From the NCBI RefSeq assembly GCF_901709675.1, contig NC_051102.1, positions 3,269,912 to 3,333,911 of the forward strand: 64,000 nt of DNA. Direction: 5' to 3'. The notes under the pieces are model-generated. The model ran no database searches. It worked only from the letters and a program-made list of their open reading frames with translations, and was not told where the DNA came from. The position numbers and the translations under genes were made by a program. Origin of the DNA: Syngnathus acus (taxonomy: Eukaryota > Chordata > Actinopteri > Syngnathiformes > Syngnathidae). Below are positions 30,322 through 46,347 of this stretch, one piece after another (the first letter of the stretch is position 1; every line of letters starts with the position of its first letter).

Positions 30322-33011
30322 CTATTCAATTTTGTATTTGGTGCGGAATCTCTCCAGAAGGGCTCTCAGAACATTCCCGGGCTTCTGCTGGTGCGTGTCT
30401 ATGAGAGACTGGACAGCCTGTTTTACCTGTAAAGGAAAGGATCAAATATATAGTCTTCTCATGATTTATTACATCATCATCATCATCCACGTGCCATTTT
30501 CTCTGATTTATTTAGTTAGTAGTCTGAAATACACCTTGGGTCCATCAACTTTATTAATAATTTCGGATCAAAATGAACACTCCTCGTGATAGTGACTAGC
30601 AGAATGTTATGATATTTATTTAAAAAAGACTAACAGATTGTAGATTAATGGTATAATTTTTATCTAGAAGCACCACTGTAATTCGCATTGGAATAATATT
30701 CAAGTTCAGTTACGTTCGGCAACCTATACCAAGCTATTTGTGTGCCAATCTCAGACTCTGTCTCTGAACAAAACTTTGTTTTGCCTTTTCTCAGTTAGAA
30801 ATTTGAAATGTGTTATGAGCGTACTTGTTCTGCCAGCTCTGAAGCACTTATATTCGGGTCATAGGGGATAGGATCGCCAAGGAATGTCCGGAACTTCACT
30901 GGGAATCCACCATATACAGGAGCGATAGGAAGACGAAATGTCTCGTACGTCCAACGGAAAAATCCTGGTCAGAAAAACACAGGATCAGAACATTGGTGTC
31001 TGGTGTGATTAAAAAATAAATAGATAAATAAATAAATTACAATTAAGGCTGAAAATGTAATTGTATTTGATTGTGAATTTCGTGCTGGTGAACAGAAGTG
31101 AAATAAATATTTGATTAAAGATAAAAAAAAAGATGGCAAAAGAATTCGAGCCAAACAATTCAATGAGCACTTACTCAGTGTTCCCAAAGATCTGAAGCCT
31201 TCTCGGACATTTTGGGTAAACATTGGAATTATAGCCTGAAACATAAAAGATAATACAGTATATATACATAATAACTGTGCCTTTTTAAAATATTTTTTTA
31301 AATGGCTGAGGTTAGCATTTTATTCCTTACCTCTTCTGGATACTGTAACCATAAATGAGATGTAAGGGATTGTTTTTTAATTTCAGGAAAAAGTACGTAC
31401 CACCTTAGAATCGATGGCGACTTGGGCGAAGCCTTTGCGTTTACCCCAAAGAAGAGGATAAGTCTCATCGCTGAACAAAGCCTCCCTCACACCTCCTGGA
31501 GAAATGCCCAACAGGTGACCATTCTTCAGTGCCTGTACACACTCCTCCTGAGGACCATGCATCACACTGAACACCTCCAATAGTAATTTGAACCCTGGCG
31601 GAACGATGGATAAAAACGGGTGAATTTTCTTGCTTAACTCATATTCCACAAAGGCAATATTAATCAGTTCAGTTTAGACTAGCGGGGCACATATTGTAAA
31701 GAAAATTATGAGGTTTACTTTCTTTTTACATATAGTACTGATAATAAACTACTGTCGCTAAATAGAAAAAAAATACATCACATATATCATTAGCCTACTC
31801 AGGAGTCAGCAGCACTCTTGTAGATTTTGTATCTGTCAGAGACCGCACATACCTGGTATTTTGAAAAGGAAGTGGTCAGCTACAGAGTGGCAAGTTCGTC
31901 CTTTCTGGATAATGACATTAGCTAAGAAGTAGTAGTAATCAATCGGAATGGCTCCATGATAGTACACTATTAGTGCCGGTCCTTTGTCTGGGATTTTGTC
32001 CATCCCATGGATCTCATAGCCTGGCGGAAAAGAAAATTACACAAGGCAGAAGTGATTGAAGACAAAATAACAGCATATTACTGAGTTACTGCAAAGAAAC
32101 AACCCACTTCAATAATTCTAAAAGGTCACAACCACTGTCCTGTCTAAGAGTGGATTTAAAGCTTGGCCCAGCACACGCCACAATTTGAGTAAGTTTCCAC
32201 CGAATTTAATCGTACCGTGCCATATAGCGCCATGTCCATCCCATAACGTTGCCAAAGTCTTTCTGGCTCCATCCCAAAGGTTATTGCAGTATGCCTCTCT
32301 CAACTGATTCTTTCTCTGTTAGAGGATAAAAGGATGCAAAATAGTTTAACAACTACACTGCAACTTATCAACTTCAACAGCTGTGATTTGACTAAAGGAC
32401 TAAAACATTTTTGGATCTCGTTCAAAATTAACAAAGTTCTTGTTGACAGAACCTAGAGAAGCCTTGAATGACTGAAAAGCTGTATATGGTGGAGTACTGA
32501 GTGATAGAAAGTAAAAAGCGCATTCAAATGAATATCATGAAACAAAACATTATTTTTGCGTACCTTGTAGACATGAAGAAAAAGTATCGAGAGGTAGAGG
32601 AGGATGACGATGAGGAAGGGTAGGATAAAGACGATTGCTAGTGGGGTGAAGACCCACAATAAGTATTCGAGAACACTCAGGTAGTCCTCTACCTGACCAA
32701 GGCCAACCCATTCCTCCAAGGCATGAACGGTACAAAGCTGTAAACAAAGATGGACATACAGTAAATTTAGTTGCTACATGCAAAAAAAAAAAAAAATCTA
32801 CATAGATGCAGATAAAACTGTTTGAACGTTTCTGTTCATGAAAGGAACATCCACAATAATCACTAAATATATTCAGATGCTGTAAAGATTAGCAGTGGGA
32901 ATTCCTTACTACATGTTGCTTACATTCCAAGAGATAACAGAAATGTCTTACTAGGAAGGCGACTGTGTCCTCTGCTCCCGTCAGACATGACTCGTTTACA
33001 GCATTTGACAT
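30322..33011 (-). CDS. tmem68: Transmembrane protein 68, ER acyltransferase
   Basis: Glycerolipid acyltransferase-family protein of the endoplasmic reticulum; mammalian TMEM68 takes part in neutral and ether-lipid synthesis. Exons in transcript order: 33011-32952, 32737-32564, 32315-32216, 32020-31853, 31594-31404, 31235-31175, 30964-30825, 30426-30322. All phases agree, giving 332 residues (human 324). After a poorly conserved start come two close membrane spans (YLLWVFTPLAIVFILPFLIV and following), then LWDGARKTLATLWDGH, the catalytic His-Asp block YYHGAIPID, the glycine block ISPGGVREAL, and the MFTQNVREGFRSLG and PIAPVYGGFPVKFRT segments, all matching the human protein as remembered. It diverges from tgs1 over a shared 5' region, as in human 8q12. 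Confidence 0.95.
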
Positions 33012-33776
33012 CCTTCCTTACTGTCACTCACTGAAGACGTGGCTCTGGATTATTCAAATGATGATGCTTGAATAGCATTTGCGACTATAACCAAGTAGGT
33101 AAGAGAAGGAAACGATTAAATTTGAGGTTTTGGTGGCGCTGTTAGGAAAGTCACAACTTCCTAATAGTATTGTCTCACATGACAGACGTGTTTTTGAATA
33201 ATTAGAAGGGGATTAGCTTGGCAGAAGCAATGTTATTATCATAACATCGACAAAAACGATGGGCCAGTGAGTGTGGCGTCATATTTACTCGCTGATAAAA
33301 TTCAGAATTTACGTAAACAAGACAAAACATGAGGGAATTAAATTACAATGGCTGGTTGTAGAGACATTAATTAAAATTCTATTAGCAACGACATTTAACT
33401 AACAAATGCCTTCCTGGCGATTCCGGGGTCCGCGACGCTTTGAGTGTAACACAGAAATCGGTCCGGTGGTGACATGTTTTCGAGGGAATGACAGCGAAAC
33501 CCCGGACATAAATAAATGTTAAGGTATTTTTTTTATACATATATTTAAAATACGAGATTTGTTATGGAGTCAAATTTAAAGACGATCACTTCCGACCAGT
33601 GTGGGCAGAATCACAACCACAGACCACAAACGTAAAAATATTATTTTATTCTGAAATGTTTTCGGCCGGAAGACTCTCATGACGCACAAGTAGTCTTCCC
33701 ATGCTGGCACAACAGTACATCTGGTTTAATGGTTTAATTTATAAACAATTCAGATTATTTAGGCTAAATCGACTCC
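33012..33776. promoter_or_regulatory. Shared tmem68/tgs1 5' region, likely bidirectional promoter
   Basis: The two start codons face away from each other across 765 bp. ETS-type sites are visible: CCGGAAG at 33666-33672 on the plus strand, and a minus-strand CGGAAGTG over CACTTCCG at about 33587-33594. I see no TATA box at either likely start. Part of this stretch must be 5' UTR or a noncoding exon of tmem68. Confidence 0.5.
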
Positions 33777-39272
<5,496 letters not shown>

Positions 39273-39696
39273 ACTCGGTAACAAATCTTTTGAAGTTCTT
39301 GATTTGCACTGGATTCATTAAGTATATAAAAATGCCATAGGGACTTTATTTCGTACTTTTTAATCAGGATGTCTGTCTTGTACCTGTAAAGTACAACACA
39401 TTTTAACGATTGTTTATAATGTCATCTATTTTCCAATGCACTCTTAATCACTTTGTGTTATGAAACAAATGTTTTCATTTTTTATAAAAAAGTGCTTGTT
39501 CATTTCCACATATGGGTTGGAAGACTTGTTTTATGGAATGGTAAAGAGGATTTAGGAACCTGCATAAACCATAAAGTGTTTATTAAAATGTTTATACAGT
39601 ATGTATAGTATACATGTATAGTCAAGGCCCAAAACATTGGCACCCATGTGTTTTTGTCAGATTATAACGCCAGATCTTACAGAAAATTAGAGCAAA

Positions 39697-39702
39697 AATA
39701 AA
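39697..39702 (+). promoter_or_regulatory. tgs1 poly(A) signal
   Basis: AATAAA about 425 bp after the tgs1 stop. It is the nearest good signal before the opposing blvra signal begins 15 bp further on. Confidence 0.6.
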
Positions 39703-39716
39703 TGCTTGGTTGTTGT

Positions 39717-39722
39717 TTTATT
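39717..39722 (-). promoter_or_regulatory. Minus-strand poly(A) signal, probably of blvra
   Basis: AATAAA on the minus strand (TTTATT on plus), about 560 bp downstream of the blvra stop. It overlaps the stop codon of the minus-strand open frame 39718-39969. Confidence 0.6.
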
Positions 39723-39969
39723 TGTACGGGAACAGCCAACACGAAAAGCCAAATCTGATCATTCCACACAGACCTCCCAAAATAGACTGGATAACATCTT
39801 TGCAACTCTCAACTTCATACTTGGTAGCACGCCCTTTGGAAAAACTGGTCCGCCAACTTCTCACGTCGCTCTGATTTGAGGAATGCTTCTCACTGACGGA
39901 GCTAGAAGGGGTGCTGCGAGGGCACTGGCTCTCCCTAAAAAATCTTTTGGGCATTTTATAATGTTTCAC
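39718..39969 (-). CDS. Unrecognised coding-like frame in the blvra 3' region
   Basis: An 83-residue minus-strand frame starting MKHYKMPKRFF and ending CWLFPYK. It contains a serine-rich stretch, then a compact block with SFSKGRATKYEVESC and ILGGLCGMIRFGFS that looks protein-like. In the transcript it would lie in the blvra 3' UTR, about 310 bp after the blvra stop, and its stop codon sits inside the poly(A) signal. A CTGCAG acceptor-like site precedes the frame near 39985, so it could be an alternative last exon or part of a small separate gene. A second short frame (MTSSSPNSSENPEKH) lies just upstream in another phase. I do not recognise it and it may be chance. Confidence 0.25.
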   Translation of the reverse strand: MKHYKMPKRFFRESQCPRSTPSSSVSEKHSSNQSDVRSWRTSFSKGRATKYEVESCKDVIQSILGGLCGMIRFGFSCWLFPYK

Positions 39970-40281
39970 CCTCTTTTCTCTGCAGCGAATGTTTTTCAGG
40001 GTTTTCTGAAGAATTTGGGGAGGAGCTTGTCATTTTTTTGTTTTGTTTCACAAACCCGCTATGAAACGTATTTTAAAGTATTAGTTTCAACAAGCATATT
40101 TGTTTTTTTGTTTGCATTTTCATCTCACCTTCATTTAAATAGGGTTTTGTATACACGGACACACTAAAATTAAATACTGTCTAAATGTTGCAATTCATCT
40201 GACATCCTTTCTTTAATCTCTAAAAAATCAGTTTGCAAAAAGTCAAAATTCATATTGCAAATGGTTAAGTAGAGAGACTTA

Positions 40282-42531
40282 TTATCTCTGGCAAAGTTGC
40301 TGTATTTTCTCAGCCAATTCTAAGCAGTGAAGGACTCTAATTTTCTCTTTCTGGAGATCGTCTGGGCTTATTTGACCCATTAGCTTGGAGGAGAAGTGGA
40401 TCAGATCTTGCATGAAAAGACCCACAGCCCCTCTGGGTGTTGGAGGGATTTCAATCAGTTGTCCGGACTCAAATCGAAAGTTGATATTCTTGGCTCTTGG
40501 GAGGCCTGGTGCTCGTTCCTCAATCCAAGTCAAAGGTCTGAAAAAACAAAGGTGAAATACATCAATTAAATCAATCAACTCAAACCACCCATTCACATCA
40601 TGAATAGATTAAATGCATTAAAGTAGTATTCCCTCTCGTGATATTGCTTAATTGTGGTTTATTTTTAAAATCACTGAATAAACATTACTTGGGGAAAATA
40701 TTTAGTTATACGCTTAAATAAAACAAATATGTACAAATAAAATACAATTTAAACTTTATCCAATTGTTCAATTGATTGATGGAATAATTGATAGAAAATA
40801 TCGATTCTGAAAATATTTGATGGGGACAGTCCTAGCTCTCTTAACCTCAATAGGGTAAAAAAAAAAAAAAACACTAAGAACAAACATTATTTTGCTAACA
40901 AAAAGCAGCAAAGGGCCCCCAATCATTCTTTTTGATATCTGTCATACAATTTTACAAGGTTAACATTGTTCTCTCACTTTTTGTCAGCAGTTAGCATTTT
41001 TGCAGTCATCTTGCTGTAGTTAGTGCCCAAGTCTTGTTCCATGGTTGCTGCAGTTACAGAGAGCTCCCCAAACAACTCAACCAACCAGGTGAGACGAGCG
41101 ATGCCACTAAATGAAAGAAAACCAAATCCAGGCTTCAGAACTCCACCTAAGAAAAAACAAACAAACAAACAAAAAAAAACCACAAAATTAAATAAGCTTG
41201 GTAATACTATGAATGTATCTGGTCTCACAATAAACAGCATTATTAAATAGGCTCCCAACAGGTTCTGGTTTGTATACACTATATCCAAATACTCCTATTT
41301 GTCAGAATTGTATACACTATATCCAAATACTCCTATTTGTCAGAATATAAGCTTTTTTCGTAGTTTGCTTGGTTTTGCGAGTTATACTAAGGTGGGACTT
41401 GTGGATATTAAAATGAGTAGACTGGATAAAAATGAAGTAGTAGTAAAAGTAGTAGTCATGGCAACAAATGTGTGATGTATGTCTAGATTAGCATGCGGTT
41501 TCCTTATGCCACAACAAAGATTCATGGCACCAAAAAGTGCACTGACTGACCTTTTCCTCAGAATACAACACAGGATAAGAATTAAGGTAAGCCATTTTGA
41601 TTTATAGTCAGAAAAATACGATACCACCAATAGAACCATAACCTGTAAAATGAAGCGTTCCTTCCAGCAAAGTTTTTCCTTTGACCTCTGTCTTCAGCCA
41701 TTTGAAATCTTCTGAAAAAAGTTCTATGTGCTCCTCGTGAAGAATCACCCCTATCACACAGACAATATTTTATCTACAATGTTGACATATTGAAGGGTTT
41801 TATTTTATACTCTTGATCAACACCTCTCAATTGACAAATCATTTGAGAGATGTGTTTCAAGATTTTTGTACTTGTACACTAAGTCACACATTATTATCAT
41901 CACCTTTCTCCTGCGCCAAATTCCAGAGTTCAACAGCAGCTTTGTAGTTTAGCGTCATGGGATACTCCACACAAACATGTTTCCCTGCCTGCAAAAAAGT
42001 TCTGGAACAGAAAAACATCAGGAACTCGTGTAGTGCACAAAACTTTAAGAGGACCTTGAGCAAAGACTTATTTGAGAAATACACTCAGGCAGAAATATTG
42101 AACACTTATGATTATTTTACGTACTTGACACCATCCTCATGTGATGCATTCTCTGTGCAGATGAACGCCACGTCAATGTCTTCTCTGCTCAGAGCCTCTT
42201 TCATTGGAATCTGACTCACTCCTTGCTGACTGTCCAGAGTTCTCCTGTTGACAAAAATATGAATGTAAGGTGTCATCAACTTACGACTTAATAACGCCAT
42301 ACCATACATTGAGTATATTGAGTTCCTGAGGTCATTTTTAAAGTGGTTTGTATTTGTGCGTAATGTGTGCAAGACAGTAGTTTGTTGCGACCTAGAGACG
42401 AATCCTTGGACAGTGAATTTCTCAGCGGAACTGCCCGGCAGCGAAGATAAGATGTCTCTGATCCTCACCCAACCTGCTGTCCCGATGCCCACCACCACAG
42501 CTCCAAACATCATGCCTGTGAGAGGAGGCAT
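40282..42531 (-). CDS. blvra: Biliverdin reductase A
   Basis: Cytosolic NAD(P)H-dependent reductase turning biliverdin into bilirubin, the last step of haem breakdown. Exons in transcript order: 42531-42392, 42244-42125, 42001-41904, 41750-41643, 41146-40978, 40537-40282, all in phase, 296 residues from the ATG at 42531 (human 296). The dinucleotide fold begins [15 protein letters not shown], followed by the EYPMTL motif, [26 protein letters not shown] and the end LAEKIQQLC, matching human BLVRA as remembered. An acceptor-like CTCTCACAG lies inside the first six codons, so the true start may be the ATG at 42513 (MMFGAVVVG, 290 residues) after a noncoding exon. It converges on tgs1. Confidence 0.94.
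41271..41346. repeat. 38-bp perfect tandem duplication in a blvra intron
   Basis: Two identical adjacent 38-bp units beginning TGTATACACTATATCC and ending GTCAGAAT, at 41271-41308 and 41309-41346, with no difference visible between them. Confidence 0.9.
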
Positions 42532-43049
42532 TGATCATGCCTTGCTAAATGAACCAAATCATACTGGGCCAAACAAGTAGTCACTTTGCATAGTATAAGA
42601 CTACAATCCCGAACAAAAGACACACACGCTAAACTAATGAAGATATTTTTGGGTGAATTGGATTTACATTTATGTTAAGTGATATTTTTATAAAAAATTC
42701 TAATTGATGGGGGTTAGGAAAATGGACAATGTGGACGAAGGATTGTTTTTATATATATAAAATGATGTCTTATCTAATGTATTATCTAAGTGTTTTGGGG
42801 GGGCGGGGGGGACCCATCCCTCGGTATCCGATGTTCACGTAACCTGTCATTATTGGAGAATCAGTACACCCTTAACATTTCGAATCTGGTATGCTCCCAG
42901 AGTAGGTTACTTACTTGCTTGTCGACACTCTACAATCCTTGCGTGGAAGTAGTTGTTTATGCTCTGCGCACCGTTGTACAACGTGATGACTGTCCTAGCT
43001 TGTTCGCATGTGTGTACTACTAAGTGCGTACATGCGTACGTACGTACGT

Positions 43050-43131
<82 letters not shown>

Positions 43132-43564
43132 CGGCGAGGCCACGCCTCTTATGAGCAGCGTGCTATGGAAAGCCGGTTGGACATTATTTGTATCGCGCTT
43201 TTGTGGGTTATGATAGAAGGGAAAGGGTCGCCTGTAAATTGTTTCAGTCATTTTTAAGTATCATGTTGTTAACGGAAAGAGAAACGAGTTAATCTACCAT
43301 ACTAGGCAAATGTGTATCGTGGGTTGGTTAGAAACAGACGTTATCTCAGTTTCCAGCTTTACGTCAACGATATGATGAAAGTGTGTTTCTCGTGTTTTTG
43401 TTTTTTTTCCAAGTTCTACAAGCTTATCTAAAAAAGAAAGAAAATTCTGGTCTTGGCGTGGAGTTCAATTTTGGCACGCCCACAACACCTTGCAGATGTA
43501 GTACTCGGATAAAAAGTTCGTTAGTTTATTAGATTTCTATTTATTTTTCTAGAGTATTTCATAT
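42532..43564. other. blvra 5' flank
   Basis: Upstream DNA between blvra and the tRNA array. No coding exon was recognised. It contains a G-run at 42796-42811 and the ACGT/GT microsatellite listed separately. Any blvra noncoding first exon and promoter should lie here. Confidence 0.5.
43026..43130. repeat. ACGT then GT microsatellite
   Basis: A stretch of CGTA units (about 43026-43052) runs into an uninterrupted GT repeat of about 39 units ending at 43130. Confidence 0.95.
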
Positions 43565-43648
43565 CCTTCGATAGCTCAGTTGGTAGAGCGGAGGACTGTA
43601 GAAGTTGTCGATATCCTTAGGTCGCTGGTTCAAATCCGGCTCGAAGGA
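43565..43648 (+). tRNA. tRNA-Tyr(GTA), array member 1, intact
   Basis: Cloverleaf with acceptor CCTTCGA/TCGAAGG fully paired, D arm TAGCTCAGTTGGTAGAGC, anticodon arm GAGGA-CTGTAG...TCCTT, T loop TTCAAAT and discriminator A. The GTA anticodon is 43598-43600. A short intron of about 11 nt follows position 37, as usual for tRNA-Tyr. A T5 pol III terminator lies a few bases downstream. Confidence 0.93.
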
Positions 43649-43733
43649 GTACTTTTTCTCAGACTGAACTATTGCAAGACCAGTTTAGGAGTTTGTTGTA
43701 TTTCTGTGTTCATGTAGCTTCACTATAAAGTAC

Positions 43734-43817
43734 CCTTAGATAGCTCAGTTGGTAGAGCGGAGGACTGTAGGACTTGTTGAAATCCTTAGGTCGCTGGTTC
43801 AGATCCGTCTCGAAAGA
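43734..43817 (+). tRNA. tRNA-Tyr(GTA), member 2, degenerate
   Basis: Same layout, but the acceptor stem (CCTTAGA/TCGAAAG) has two mismatches and the T stem one. A T7 run follows. Probably a relic or low-activity copy. Confidence 0.65.
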
Positions 43818-43929
43818 GTTCATTTTTTTCTCAGACTGCATACTGAACTATTAGACAGTTAACAAAAAAAAAAAAAAAAAGTTCGGTAGTTTGATGGATT
43901 TCTATTTATTTATCTGGTTTATGGTGTAT

Positions 43930-44013
43930 CCTTGAATAGCTCCGTTGGTAGAGCGGAGGACTGTAAAACATGTAGAAACGCTTGGGTCACAGGTTCAAAT
44001 TAGGCTTGAAGGA
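43930..44013 (+). tRNA. tRNA-Tyr(GTA), member 3, degenerate
   Basis: D arm TAGCTCCGTTGG, anticodon region CTGTAAAAC, and a T arm changed to ACAGG/TAGGC with several mismatches. Most likely a pseudogene. Confidence 0.55.
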
Positions 44014-44116
44014 GTCTGTTCTTTTCTCAGACTGCATACTGAACTATTGCAACAAATTTTTACCAGTTTGGGAGTTTGTTACATTTGTCTGTTCATGTAG
44101 CTACATTGCAATTTAT

Positions 44117-44200
44117 CCTTCAATAGCTCAGTTGGTAGAGTGGAGGACTGTAGAACTTGTTGGTATCCTTAGGTCGCTGGTTCAAATCCGGCTCGAAGGG
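44117..44200 (+). tRNA. tRNA-Tyr(GTA), member 4
   Basis: Acceptor CCTTCAA/TCGAAGG with one mismatch, discriminator G, and intact D, anticodon and T arms (GCTGG/CCGGC). Intron about 11 nt. No T4 run lies directly downstream, only TTCTTTC. Confidence 0.8.
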
Positions 44201-44291
44201 CTTCATTCTTTCTCATACTGAACTATTGAACTACCCACCAATTTGGGAGTTTTTTGTATTTGTCTGTTCATGTAGCTAAAGAGCAGCATAT

Positions 44292-44375
44292 CCTTCGATA
44301 GCTCACTTGGTAGAGTGGAAGACTGTAGAACTTGTGGATATCCTTAGGTCTCTGGTTCAAATCCAGCTCGAAGGA
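44292..44375 (+). tRNA. tRNA-Tyr(GTA), member 5
   Basis: Acceptor stem fully paired, discriminator A, and one mismatch at the outer pair of the T stem (TCTGG/CCAGC). The anticodon stem has a GAAGA/TCCTT change. A T6 terminator follows. Confidence 0.8.
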
Positions 44376-44473
44376 TTTCATTTTTTCTCAGACTGCATAC
44401 TGAACTATTCAATTACCCACCACTTTGGGAGATTGTTGCATTTGTCTGTGCATGTAGCTACACTCTAAATTAT

Positions 44474-44557
44474 CCTTCGATAGCTCAGTTGGTAGAGCGG
44501 AGGACTGTAGACCTTGCTGATATCCTTAGGTCGCTGGTTCAAATCCGGCTCGCAGGA
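44474..44557 (+). tRNA. tRNA-Tyr(GTA), member 6
   Basis: Acceptor CCTTCGA/TCGCAGG with one mismatch, other arms intact, discriminator A, intron about 11 nt (after CTGTAG), T5 terminator. Confidence 0.82.
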
Positions 44558-44648
44558 CTTCAGTTTTTCTCATACTGAACTGTGGAAATACCCACCAATT
44601 TGGGAGTTTTTTGCATTTGTCTGTTCATGTAACTATAGTGCAGTTTAT

Positions 44649-44732
44649 CCTTCGATAGCTCAGTTGGTAGAGCGGAGGACTGTAGAACTTGTTGGTATCC
44701 TTAGGTCGCTGGTTCAAATCCGGCTCGAAGGG
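44649..44732 (+). tRNA. tRNA-Tyr(GTA), member 7, intact stems
   Basis: All stems pair (acceptor CCTTCGA/TCGAAGG, T stem GCTGG/CCGGC). The discriminator is G rather than the A expected for eukaryotic tRNA-Tyr, which may affect charging. A T4 terminator follows. Confidence 0.88.
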
Positions 44733-44830
44733 CTTCATCTTTTCTCAGACTGCATACTGAGCTATTCAATTACCCACCAGTTTGGGAGATTATTGCATGT
44801 GTCTGTGCATGTAGCTGTGCCCTAAATTAT

Positions 44831-44914
44831 CCTTCGATAGCTCAGTTGGTAGAGCGCAGGACTGTAGAACTTGTTGATATCCTTAGGTTGCTGGTTCAAA
44901 TCCGGCTTGTAAGA
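44831..44914 (+). tRNA. tRNA-Tyr(GTA), member 8, degenerate acceptor
   Basis: D, anticodon and T arms are close to consensus but the acceptor stem CCTTCGA/TTGTAAG has two mismatches. A T5 run follows. Confidence 0.65.
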
Positions 44915-45005
44915 CTTCATTATTTTTCATACTGAACTATTGAAATACCCACCAATTTGGGAGTTTTTTGCATTTGTCTGTTCATGTAGCTACAGGTCAG
45001 TTTAT

Positions 45006-45090
45006 CCTTCGATAGCTCACTTGGTAGAGCGGAGAACTGTAGACATTTGATGACCTCTTTAAGTCGTTGGTTCAAATCCAGCTGGTAGAA
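45006..45090 (+). tRNA. tRNA-Tyr(GTA), member 9, degenerate
   Basis: The 5' half is good, but the anticodon stem (GAGAA), the intron side (GACCTCTTTAAGTC) and the 3' acceptor strand (TGGTAGA) are changed. Likely a pseudogene. Confidence 0.55.
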
Positions 45091-45192
45091 GTTGAGTTTT
45101 TCTCAGACTGCATACTGAACTATTGCAAGAAAAATCTACCAGTTTGGGAGTTTGTTGCATTTGTTTGTTCATGTAGCCAACCAGTGATCTAT

Positions 45193-45276
45193 ACTTCGAT
45201 AGCTCAGTTAGTAGAGCAGAGCCCTGTAGCAGATGTTGGCACTCTTAGGTTGCTGGTTCAAGTCCAATTTGAAGAA
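45193..45276 (+). tRNA. tRNA-Tyr(GTA), member 10, diverged
   Basis: Acceptor ACTTCGA/TTGAAGA, D arm TAGCTCAGTTAGTAGAGC, anticodon loop CCTGTAGC, T arm GCTGG/CCAAT. The most diverged member at the right edge of the array, probably a relic. Confidence 0.5.
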
Positions 45277-45537
45277 TGAGTACCTTTTCTCATACTGCAC
45301 ACTGAAATAATGCAAGAAAAATAAACAGTCTCCTTAGTTTGGTGTACTATAGACTGAAATATACCATACTTCAACCTGTCCTTCCATTTTCTTTCATGTT
45401 CTAAAAGCTTATCCAAAAGAGAGATAAGGAAAATTCTGAGATTGCATACTCGCAATGCCAGATAAATGAAACTGAGTGCAAGAAAAATCAAACAGACTTT
45501 TGTTTATGTGGTTCACAGACTAAAATATACCGTACGC

Positions 45538-46314
45538 CAGAGATGGGACCAAGTCACACATGTGCAAGTCTCAAGTGAGTCTCAAGTCTTAACCTTCAAG
45601 TCTCAAGTAAGTCCCAAGGCATTTTTTTCTTGGGCAAGTCAAGTCCTTAAATAGGTCAAGTCCAAGTCAAGTCACCTTATTATTGCAATTTTACCCGCAG
45701 AATCTGATCTTAGTAACATGAAAAGACAAGATATAAGTAACTTTAAGTAACCATCATTGTCCAATGTGTCTAACCTGTTTAAAAAATATGACAATAATTT
45801 AGATTTGCACTGTAATTACTGATATTCAGTAAAATACACCATGGAATCAAACAAAAAAGAAATTACCTCATACAATGATTGACAGCTCAATCTAAACAAA
45901 TGAACGTCTGCCGACAGTGTCTGACACATTTGAGTTGCAAATATGAAAAAATAATCTGAAAAAAATCTGAAAGAAGAAACACATTAAAGAGCATTAGAAA
46001 CATTTTATGTTTCATCTGTAACATCAGGAGACACCAGAGCTCTATAAACTTCAAACGGACGAAGTTTGAAGTTGTCGTCTGGCTGTCTGAAATGTTTCTG
46101 TTGCATATCTTGCACTGTGCTGTCCTTTTTTTGCCGTCATAAAGGTAATTAGGATAGCCGAAGGTACCGCTCCCGCTGACATGTTTGTGCATGTCTGATA
46201 TAAAGGGGCGTGATTCTCCAATAAACACGTTCGGTAGGTAGAGAGGGCACGACTGATTGATTGACAGGGTAGCGATCCAGTCATGACAACGCCATTCTCA
46301 GCCTGCGCTCCTAC
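45538..46314 (-). mobile_element. hAT element copy A, right part missing, with BED-finger remnant
   Basis: Starts CAGAGATGGGACCAAGTCAC after CCGTACGC (45530-45537). Unlike copies B and C it keeps a minus-strand coding remnant: about 46228-46020 reads KRTAQCKICNRNISDSQTTT, with the CxxC and TSNF pattern of a hAT-type BED zinc finger, then degenerates. It breaks off at GCGCTCCTACC, before the right terminal repeat. Confidence 0.75.
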
Positions 46315-46347
46315 CGGGAAGAGGATAGAAGATAAGAGCTCTTATGG
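46315..46347. repeat. 33-bp L segment, left copy
   Basis: A segment CGGGAAGAGGATAGAAG... ending CTCTTATGG that joins hAT copy A to copy B. The same segment, 32 of 33 bases identical, precedes hAT copy C at 53325-53357. Confidence 0.9.

Noticed and set aside
42907-43257. Frames of Val-Cys or Thr-His repeats
   Set aside because: Pure GT microsatellite read in several frames. The same applies to 49939-50384.
43565-45276. Regularly spaced repeats resembling a CRISPR array
   Set aside because: The units are 84-nt tRNA genes in a vertebrate genome with repeated spacers; nothing CRISPR-like.
43982-45279. Three open frames sharing SIAQLVE...ELVGILRSLVQI
   Set aside because: They are translations of the tRNA-Tyr array, not a protein family; the shared words come from TAGCTCAGTTGGTAGAG and the T arm.
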